Source: Paenimyroides tangerinum (GTDB taxonomy: Bacteria; Bacteroidota; Bacteroidia; Flavobacteriales; Flavobacteriaceae). Taken from it: a stretch of DNA of 37,147 nucleotides. Location of the stretch: assembly GCF_003865405.1 (NCBI RefSeq), contig NZ_RQVQ01000028.1, forward strand, positions 1 to 37,147. Reading direction: 5' to 3'. The position numbers and the translations under genes were made by a program. Numbering within the stretch: the first letter of the stretch is position 1; each line of letters opens with the position of its first letter. The notes under the pieces were generated by a model that searched no databases, was not told the DNA's origin, and was given only the letters and a program-made list of their open reading frames with translations. Shown piece after piece: positions 30,715-37,147 of this stretch.

Positions 30715-33108
30715 ATGGCTAAAATTAATCACAATAATACCTACGATACGATTGATCGAGTTATTGAAAATGCAAAAAATAAACAGACGATTCATTTATA
30801 TGCAGAGGATGAAATATTAAAAGGAGATTCACTTTGCATCAATGGAAAAAAACTATGGCATTTTGCTACAACTGGATATTTAGGTCTAGAACAGGACATT
30901 CGAATTAAGCAAGCTGCAGCAGAAGCTATCTTTAAATATGGGACGCAGTTCCCTTTATCTAAAACGTATATTTCGCATCCATTATACCGGACATTAGAAC
31001 AAAAAATAGAGTTAATATATGAGGAACCAGTTATTATAGCGAAGAATAGTACGTTGGCTCATATGGCGGTTATACCACAAGCAATCAGTGATAATGATGT
31101 GGTTATACTTGATCATCAAGTGCATTGGAGTGTGCAAACAGCTTGTCAAATACTTAAAACCCGTGGTGTTCCGGTATTATTAATTCGACATAATAATATG
31201 GAACAGTTAGAAGATTATCTTGTTAAATATAAAGATAAGCATCAAAAAATTTGGTATATGGCTGATGGAATTTATTCCATGTATGGCGATCATGCGCCTA
31301 TTGATAAATTAAAACAATTAATAAAAAAATATCCTTGTTTACATATTTATTTTGATGATGTACATGGGATGAGTTGGATTGGAGAAAGAGGAGCAGGGTT
31401 TGTAAAAAGTCATTGGAGTAAAATACCTGAAAATATGGTTTTGATCAGTACGTTAAGTAAAACTTTTGGAGCAAGTGGGGCTACCATAATTTGTGGAGAC
31501 AAAGAATTGCAACAGAAAATTAAAAACTTTGGAGGTCCTCTTACTTTCTCAGCTCAGCTAGAGCCATCTGCTGTGGCTGCCGCTATTGCATCAGCCGATA
31601 TTCATTTGAGTGGTGAAATAGATAAACACCAAAAAGAGTTAAATGAAAAAATTAATCTTTTTAAAAAATTACTCAGAAGTTACAATCTTCCACTGATTGC
31701 TTATACAAATACTCCTGTTTTTTATTTGGGAACAGCTTTACCAGAAACAGCTTATAGTTTAGTGAATCGCTTACAAAATAAAGGTTTTTTTGTGAATCCA
31801 GGGATATACCCTGCAGTTCCATTAAAGAATGCAGGTATTCGTATTACCATTTCCAATCACAACCAAATGGCTCAAATTGAAGAATTAGCAGCAGTTTTAA
31901 ATACGGAATTTCCATTGGCACTAAAAGAAACGAATAACACTATTGAATATATTAACAAAGCTTTTGGCTTATCTACTAGAAGTGTTACTTTATCAGATTC
32001 AAACTTAAAGGTTTCTACTTTTAAAAGCATAAAAGAAATCGATAAAACGATTTGGAATTCTTTGTTAGGTAAAGATAATGCACTTGATTATGAAGGAATG
32101 CTATTTGTAGAATCGTATTTTGGAAACTTAGATAAAAAAAATCCAAACTGCATGGATTTTGGATACATAAAAATTGAATCACAAAAAGGACAAATTTTGG
32201 CACTTGCATCAGTTTCAATGGCTTTATGGAAGGAAGATATGTTATCGAATGTATTAGTTTCAGAAAAACTTGAAGAAATACGAAAAAAAGATCCATTTTT
32301 TTTAGTCAATAAAACCCTTAGTACAGGATCAACTTTTACAGAAGGCAATCACATGTATATGGATGCAAACTACAAGAACCAACGGGCATTGAAAGACGTT
32401 TTGCTGTATGCATTGGAACAAGAATTCAGTTTAAAAGAGGCGTCCAAAATGGTTTTAAGAGACTTTTTGAAAGGTGATACGCTTGGTAATTACTTCCTAG
32501 ATAAAGGATATTTAATTATTGAGATGCCTCAAACTGCTATTTTTGAAGCTTTTGATTTTACAGCGAGTGACGACTTTGAAAATGTTTTAACTAAAAGATC
32601 CAAACGTCATTTTAAAAATGATATTCTACCGTATATTGATACATATGAAATAAAAATTAAAGAACAGCTTTCTGATTCGGAATTGCAAAAAGCTTACGAA
32701 CTTTTTTTAAATGTTAAAGAAAATAATTTGGCAATAAATAACTTCACCTATGCCTTTGGACTTTTTGAAGCGATGAATAAAAATAACAATTGGTCATTTT
32801 TGCAAGCCTTAGACCCATTAAATCATGAGATGGTTGGTGTTGTTTTTTGTTATAAAAATGGAACTAATAATTCATTTAATCCTATTTTAATCGGTATGAG
32901 TGATTCAGACCAACATCGACTAATTTTATACAGACAGTTGCTATTCCAAACCATACTTTATGCTAAAAAAGAAAATTTCGAGAAAATTTATTTTGGTGTA
33001 TCAGCCATTTTTGAAAAAAGAAAACTAGGAGCAAAGGTCTATGATAAAGAAGCTTATGTACAACTTATAGACCATTATGCGACTGATTTTTTAGAAAGTT
33101 TTAAATGA
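30715..33108 (+). CDS. Fusion of a PLP-dependent alpha-oxoamine synthase-like enzyme with a GNAT-like acyltransferase region
   Basis: 797 residues. Residues 1-400 are an alpha-oxoamine synthase-type fold (KBL/ALAS/SPT/BioF group): FDDVHG with D214/D215 and H217 holding the PLP ring, and STLSKTFGA with the Schiff-base Lys249. Residues 420-797 read as acyltransferase-like, with two possible GNAT-type halves (for example FGYIKIESQKGQILALASVS and HEMVGVVFCYKNG). Members of this group condense an amino acid with an acyl-CoA or acyl-ACP; a linked acyltransferase could N-acylate the product, as in sphingolipid- or sulfonolipid-like pathways of Bacteroidetes. That pathway is inference. Divergent from the STAS/AraC pair, which may control it. 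Length is about twice that of a lone synthase. Confidence 0.85.
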   Translation: MAKINHNNTYDTIDRVIENAKNKQTIHLYAEDEILKGDSLCINGKKLWHFATTGYLGLEQDIRIKQAAAEAIFKYGTQFPLSKTYISHPLYRTLEQKIELIYEEPVIIAKNSTLAHMAVIPQAISDNDVVILDHQVHWSVQTACQILKTRGVPVLLIRHNNMEQLEDYLVKYKDKHQKIWYMADGIYSMYGDHAPIDKLKQLIKKYPCLHIYFDDVHGMSWIGERGAGFVKSHWSKIPENMVLISTLSKTFGASGATIICGDKELQQKIKNFGGPLTFSAQLEPSAVAAAIASADIHLSGEIDKHQKELNEKINLFKKLLRSYNLPLIAYTNTPVFYLGTALPETAYSLVNRLQNKGFFVNPGIYPAVPLKNAGIRITISNHNQMAQIEELAAVLNTEFPLALKETNNTIEYINKAFGLSTRSVTLSDSNLKVSTFKSIKEIDKTIWNSLLGKDNALDYEGMLFVESYFGNLDKKNPNCMDFGYIKIESQKGQILALASVSMALWKEDMLSNVLVSEKLEEIRKKDPFFLVNKTLSTGSTFTEGNHMYMDANYKNQRALKDVLLYALEQEFSLKEASKMVLRDFLKGDTLGNYFLDKGYLIIEMPQTAIFEAFDFTASDDFENVLTKRSKRHFKNDILPYIDTYEIKIKEQLSDSELQKAYELFLNVKENNLAINNFTYAFGLFEAMNKNNNWSFLQALDPLNHEMVGVVFCYKNGTNNSFNPILIGMSDSDQHRLILYRQLLFQTILYAKKENFEKIYFGVSAIFEKRKLGAKVYDKEAYVQLIDHYATDFLESFK

Positions 33109-33226
33109 TGTTTTAACTCTTGATTCATTTTGATCACAATTAGTTTTTCTAAGTTTTAAACACACTTTTTATTATTTTATTTCTAATTGTAACGTAAACC
33201 CCTGTTACTAATAAATAACTTTATTC

Positions 33227-34075
33227 ATGAATGCTTTTAATGATAAATTGAATATAATTAGAAAAAAAGAACGAAAAATTTCTTTTACATCATCTAGTAT
33301 TATAGAAGAATCATATCAAATGATTTTACTTCTAAAGGATTTACTTTTGGAATTAAAAACCATTGTATTAACAAAGGGTTTCAAAACAGAGATGGAAGAA
33401 ATTTACTTCTTCAAAATAGTTAAACCTGAAGTTTTAGGAAAGCTTATCTATTACAATAAAGTATATCGTATTGAGACGGGTTGCCCTGTTAACAACGGAA
33501 AGTTATTTATAAAATACTTCACTAAACATTTAGAGCAATTAAAAACAAGTTATAAAGAATATGTTTGTAATTCAGATTTTTATAAATATTACAAATCAAA
33601 AAGAACGGATTTAGATTCCAAATTTTTCAGACTAAATCAGATTGATTTACATGGAGGATTAAACAGTATAGTTTTTGAAATTGATGAAAAATTTTCGACT
33701 TATTATGATTACAAAGTATCGAGAATCATATCAAATGATTTATTATATGAATATTTAATTCAACGAATGGATTCCGAAGAAAAAACATCTATTTTTCAAA
33801 ATCAGCCAGTAGATGGGTATAATAAAGATGTGTTTTGGACGGATTCTAAAAATGCATTGGTTGAGCTCATTTATGCTTTACATGCTTCTGGTGCAGTTTC
33901 AAACGGACGAGTCGGAATTTCAAAGATGAGTATGGTTTTTGAAATTATTTTTAGAGTAAAATTAGGCGATTTACATCATTCCTTTCATCGTATGAAAGAC
34001 AGGTCAGGAAGTAAAACCGCATTCTTAGATCATCTAAAGGCTAATCTAGAAAAATACATGGATAAAGATTTGTAA
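33227..34075 (+). CDS. rteC: RteC-domain protein, conjugative element regulator
   Basis: 282 residues. The sequence follows the RteC family: a helical N-terminal part, a middle with YKYYKSKRTDLDSKFF and FRLNQIDLHG, and a C-terminal helix-turn-helix-like segment with LVELIYALHASGAVSNGRV and FEIIFRVKLGDLHHSF. RteC in CTnDOT activates excision genes in response to tetracycline through RteA/RteB. Neither RteA nor RteB, nor a tet gene, is in this window, so control here may differ. It converges with the mobC-type gene across a strong terminator. GTAAC and GTTAC half-sites lie at 33189-33193 and 33204-33208, before the start. Confidence 0.85.
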   Translation: MNAFNDKLNIIRKKERKISFTSSSIIEESYQMILLLKDLLLELKTIVLTKGFKTEMEEIYFFKIVKPEVLGKLIYYNKVYRIETGCPVNNGKLFIKYFTKHLEQLKTSYKEYVCNSDFYKYYKSKRTDLDSKFFRLNQIDLHGGLNSIVFEIDEKFSTYYDYKVSRIISNDLLYEYLIQRMDSEEKTSIFQNQPVDGYNKDVFWTDSKNALVELIYALHASGAVSNGRVGISKMSMVFEIIFRVKLGDLHHSFHRMKDRSGSKTAFLDHLKANLEKYMDKDL

Positions 34076-34100
34076 AACATTGAAATATAATAACACAAAA

Positions 34101-34135
34101 AAAACTCTGTTAGTTTTTAAAACTTACAGAGTTTT
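34101..34135. terminator. Bidirectional terminator between rteC and the mobC-type gene
   Basis: AAAACTCTGT (34101-34110) pairs with ACAGAGTTTT (34126-34135), and an inner AGTTTT/AAAACT stem tightens the loop. A and T runs lie on both sides. It ends the two converging genes. Confidence 0.9.
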
Positions 34136-34173
34136 ATATTTTTTAAAAATAAGTTCTATGTTCTTAACTAAAA

Positions 34174-36171
34174 TTAAGATTGAATCAAATGCTGTAAATG
34201 AGGATCATTTTTGATACGTTCCATTTCATTTTCAATAATGGAAACTATATCAGATTTAATCTGACGATAATTAGTATCTATTTGTTCTTTCATATTATCT
34301 TCTCCTAATTCATTTTTAAATGAACGTATTTTTGGTATTTGCTGGTAGGATTTAGTTTCAGATTTAACTTTTTCATTATCTACAACAATTTCAGCATGGA
34401 ATATTTTTTGTTCGATACGTTCATCAAAATTATCTGATACAGATCCAACGAACATACCTTGAGTTAACGTTGAAATTTTTGAAGCGGGTATTAAGCTATC
34501 TAATTGAGTAGAAATTGAGGTTGATTTATCATTACGATTAATGGTTAAACTCTGTCTCTTTTGTAATATTTTTCCAAAACGTTCTGAAAGTGTTTTGGCT
34601 GTTTCTCCAACCACCTGACCACTGAAAATATTACCCACTGTATTTTGGATTACTTTAGCTTCTTTGTCTCCATAATCTCGAATCAATTGTGAAAAATCCT
34701 GAAATCCCAAACAAACTGCCACTTTATTACTTCTAGCAGTAGCTATAAGGTTATCTAAACCTCTGAAGTAAATCGTAGGAAGTTCGTCAATGATGACCGA
34801 ACTTTTTAATTGTCCTTTTTTATTAATGAGCTTCACAATTCTTGAATTATATAAACCTAATGCGGCAGAGTAAATGTTTTGACGATCAGGATTATTACCT
34901 ACACAAAGTATTTTTGGCTCTTGGGGATTATTGATATCCAATGTAAAATCGTCTCCCGTCATCACCCAATACAATTGCGGACTGATCATTCTTGATAACG
35001 GAATCTTTGCCGATGCAATTTGTCCTTGTAATTGGTCTTGAGCTCCGCCTTGCCACGCATCCATAAAAGGGGAGAGGTAGTTCTCTAAATCGGAGTAGGA
35101 AGTTAAAATGGTAAATACTTCCGAATACTTTTTATTTAATAATTCAATCGCATGTGGAAATGTACAATACTTTCCGTTTTCATATATTTTCAAATACCAA
35201 ATAATAGCTGCAAGTAAAATAATAGGACTCTCCACAAAAAAATCTCCTTGTTTTTGAATCCAGCTACGGTTTAAATTCAACATAATGGTATAAGCCGCTT
35301 CATAGGCATCGGATATATCCGTCATAAAATCCGGATTGAGTGGATTACAACGATGACTTTTACTTGGATCATCAAAGTTGATTACATAAAATTTCGGTTG
35401 AATCTTATATTTGTAACGATGTATCAATAAATGATTGTAAGCAATGGTTGAAAGATCATCAAATTTAAAATCATAGATATACATCGAAAAACCTTTTTCA
35501 ATCTGCTGCTTGATGAAATTATTAACCACAGCATAGGATTTTCCAGAACCTGGAGTACCTAAAACAATAGTTGCTCTAAACGGATTCACAATATTAATCC
35601 ACCCATTGTTCCATTTTCCTTTATAATAAAATTTACTAGGTAGATTAACAGAATATTCGTTTTCCATTAATTTTGTTTCTTGCTGAAAACTTTCATTTTC
35701 ATTATTGAAAACATCGTGCATAAGGTTAGTACGAAGCAATCGACTCATCCATAGCCCTGCCATCAGTAAAGCTATAAATCCTAACGAGATAGAAAGGATA
35801 TACAGAAATGTACCTATTAAAGGAGGTAATTTTAGTAACGGTGTGCTCAGAAAAAACAATACAAAACCAACACCTAAAACAACATAAATTTTAGACCAGG
35901 TTATTTTTTCATTCTTAACACCTTTAGTTCCCAAACAGCTTAAAGCTAATAAAGTCAAAGCAAATACTTTGGTATAAAGTGTATGTCCAAATAAACCAGC
36001 TGTTCTATTGAAATTGCCTAATATCTTATTGATGATTTCTAATGTCCAACCACGTTCTAAAAAGAAACCGTAGCAGAACCAATACAGATGCATCAATACC
36101 AAAAGAATACTCACTGCCCTCATAAATGCCATTATTTTGGCTAAACCTCTTAAATCGTCTTCTCCTTGCAT
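34174..36171 (-). CDS. mobC: MobC/TraG-type conjugative coupling ATPase (VirD4 family)
   Basis: 665 residues. Several N-terminal membrane segments (about 15-35, 65-80, 95-145) are followed by the cytosolic motor with Walker A GTPGSGKS at 205-212 and a Walker B-type strand SSVIIDELPTIYF. The YIYDFKFDDLS and NPDRQNIYSAALGLYNSR stretches match Bacteroidetes MobC coupling proteins. It passes the relaxase-DNA complex to the type IV secretion channel. In CTn-type elements mobA, mobB and mobC lie in one operon; here the bases upstream of the start go straight to a rightward Sco1-like gene, so mobA and mobB are missing or elsewhere. The reading frame is intact. Confidence 0.9.
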   Translation of the reverse strand: MQGEDDLRGLAKIMAFMRAVSILLVLMHLYWFCYGFFLERGWTLEIINKILGNFNRTAGLFGHTLYTKVFALTLLALSCLGTKGVKNEKITWSKIYVVLGVGFVLFFLSTPLLKLPPLIGTFLYILSISLGFIALLMAGLWMSRLLRTNLMHDVFNNENESFQQETKLMENEYSVNLPSKFYYKGKWNNGWINIVNPFRATIVLGTPGSGKSYAVVNNFIKQQIEKGFSMYIYDFKFDDLSTIAYNHLLIHRYKYKIQPKFYVINFDDPSKSHRCNPLNPDFMTDISDAYEAAYTIMLNLNRSWIQKQGDFFVESPIILLAAIIWYLKIYENGKYCTFPHAIELLNKKYSEVFTILTSYSDLENYLSPFMDAWQGGAQDQLQGQIASAKIPLSRMISPQLYWVMTGDDFTLDINNPQEPKILCVGNNPDRQNIYSAALGLYNSRIVKLINKKGQLKSSVIIDELPTIYFRGLDNLIATARSNKVAVCLGFQDFSQLIRDYGDKEAKVIQNTVGNIFSGQVVGETAKTLSERFGKILQKRQSLTINRNDKSTSISTQLDSLIPASKISTLTQGMFVGSVSDNFDERIEQKIFHAEIVVDNEKVKSETKSYQQIPKIRSFKNELGEDNMKEQIDTNYRQIKSDIVSIIENEMERIKNDPHLQHLIQS

Positions 36172-36307
36172 AATTTTAAAATTACATTTGAGAAAATTTA
36201 ATAAAAAGGATGCTAGTTTTTAGATTATGGCATTCATTAGAAATAAGAGGTAGTGTTTTACTAATTTTATTAGTGTTTTAATAATTTTATAGATAAATTT
36301 GAAGTTT

Positions 36308-36919
36308 ATGAAACCAGTTATTTTTCTTATCCTTCTCTGCATTGTTGCCAGCTGTTCTGAAAAATCAGAAAAGCTACCCTATTTAGGCAACCCGACCGTA
36401 ATAAATAATGTCGAAACACAGCATAGTATAAAGGATTTTTCTTTTCTAAATCAGGATAGTTTAGTAGTTACCAACGACACATTTAAGAATAAAATTTATA
36501 TAGCCGATTTCATTTTTTTAAGATGTCCTACCATTTGTCCGGTTATGAATATGGAACTTAAAAGAGTTTATGATGCTTTTAAGGACAACGATAATATATT
36601 ATTTGTTTCACATACTGTTGACCCGGAAAATGATACTATTCCTGTACTGAAAGCTTATTCTGAAAATTTGGAAGTGAACCCTAAAAAATGGCATTTTTTA
36701 TGGGGAGAGCAGAAAGACATTTTTGATATTGCCAAAAACAGTTATTTTACTCAAGCTTACGAGGATTTGGATGCTCCGGGAGGTTATGCCCATAGCGGAG
36801 GATTTATTTTAGTAGATAAAAATCGGCATATACGAGGTGTTTATGATGGAACCAATAGTGTTGATGTTGACAGATTAATAAAAGAAATTGTAATTTTGCT
36901 GAATGAAGAATCAAATTAG
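36308..36919 (+). CDS. Sco1/SenC-family copper-dependent lipoprotein
   Basis: 203 residues from ATG 36308; a TTG three codons earlier is open but less likely. Lipoprotein signal MKPVIFLILLCIVASC (Cys16). Thioredoxin-like fold with the metal-binding pair C73-PTI-C77-P and the copper-ligand His162 in YAHSGGF, the full Sco1 set. It delivers copper to, or acts as thiol reductase for, cytochrome oxidase; in accessory DNA it more often goes with copper handling. It is followed without gap by the truncated CNGKC protein, which commonly sits near Sco-type genes in this phylum. It may be outside the conjugative element. Confidence 0.9.
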   Translation: MKPVIFLILLCIVASCSEKSEKLPYLGNPTVINNVETQHSIKDFSFLNQDSLVVTNDTFKNKIYIADFIFLRCPTICPVMNMELKRVYDAFKDNDNILFVSHTVDPENDTIPVLKAYSENLEVNPKKWHFLWGEQKDIFDIAKNSYFTQAYEDLDAPGGYAHSGGFILVDKNRHIRGVYDGTNSVDVDRLIKEIVILLNEESN

Positions 36920-37147
36920 ATGAAAAAAAGTATATTGTTCATATTACTTTTATCCTTTCTATACCAAAGCACATCAAGCATTTGGATTATTACTTCATTC
37001 TATATAAATCAAGATTATATTGCTAAAAACATCTGTATTAACAGATTTGATACTATTCCCGTATGTAACGGAAAATGTTTTTTAGAAAAAGAACTTTCTG
37101 CTGATGCAGAAAAAGAACAGCAAATACCAAATATTAAAAATAAAGAA
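36920..37147 (+). CDS. Small exported CNGKC-motif protein, truncated at the window edge
   Basis: 76 codons to the last base, still open. The ATG directly follows the Sco1 gene stop (TAG-ATG), so the pair is co-translated. Hydrophobic signal-like start KSILFILLLSFLYQSTSS, then a Cys at ICIN and VCNGKCFLEKEL with two more Cys. The Cys set and the neighbour suggest a copper-related periplasmic role. Not recognised as a characterised family. Confidence 0.7.
   Translation, partial: MKKSILFILLLSFLYQSTSSIWIITSFYINQDYIAKNICINRFDTIPVCNGKCFLEKELSADAEKEQQIPNIKNKE

Noticed and set aside
32021..32348. Two overlapping minus-strand frames inside the PLP/acyltransferase gene
   Set aside because: Both lie wholly within a gene with clear catalytic motifs and have no motif of their own.
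33189..33208. GTAAC/GTTAC inverted half-sites before rteC as an operator
   Set aside because: Only five bases per arm, easily expected by chance; kept as a note in the rteC entry.
36294..36301. TAAATTTG box, a perfect TAnnTTTG match, in front of the Sco1-like gene
   Set aside because: It lies 6 bases before the start codon, which would leave no leader, and no TTG is placed at -33.

Overview
The window looks like accessory DNA from a low-GC member of Bacteroidetes, most likely order Flavobacteriales. The support is a SusC/SusD pair, TAnnTTTG-type promoter boxes, a DUF6520-type small secreted protein, a MauE-like redox membrane protein, RteC, a Bacteroidetes-type MobC coupling ATPase and very AT-rich coding sequence. 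No tRNA, rRNA or CRISPR array was seen.

Bases 1-165 are the tail of an IS3-family insertion sequence. Bases 211-17105 form a dense defence-type island. It holds a DUF262 (GmrSD-N-like) protein with a small nuclease-like partner, then a tightly packed five-gene operon: hsdR, hsdM, an hsdS with a long C-terminal extension, an SMC/OLD-like ATPase and an HNH nuclease. The last two resemble the PtuA/PtuB pair of Septu. A perfect 17-bp terminator separates this from leftward genes: a HipA-like kinase with a DUF3037 protein, and a Ser/Thr protein kinase with two small XRE regulators. Each XRE gene is followed by a terminator with the same 12-bp stem.

Bases 17106-19109 hold no ordinary gene but are full of structure. 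There is an XRE-type operator/promoter region, a 111-nt imperfect stem-loop, a second diverged copy of it about 580 bases on, other hairpins, tiny candidate ORFs, and a tandem 170-nt repeat of REP-like hairpins with paired changes between copies. This is the least explained part of the window and the best place to look for something new.

Bases 19110-25994 form a nutrient-uptake operon: SusC transporter, SusD lipoprotein and a secreted S9 prolyl-oligopeptidase-like peptidase. No polysaccharide enzyme is present, so peptides are the likelier substrate. A decayed zeta-toxin locus with an intact small partner gene follows. Leftward genes then encode a DUF6520 protein, a 105-residue unknown, a MauE-like membrane protein with a sensor-like C-terminal half, an AraC-type regulator and a STAS-like protein. 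Divergent from these is a large enzyme fusing an alpha-oxoamine synthase to an acyltransferase-like region, with a 12-bp inverted repeat against its start codon.

The right end carries RteC and a MobC-type coupling ATPase without mobA/mobB beside it, marking an integrative conjugative element or its remnant. It is followed by an Sco1-type lipoprotein and a truncated small protein with a CNGKC motif. All family assignments come from reading motifs, not from database searches.
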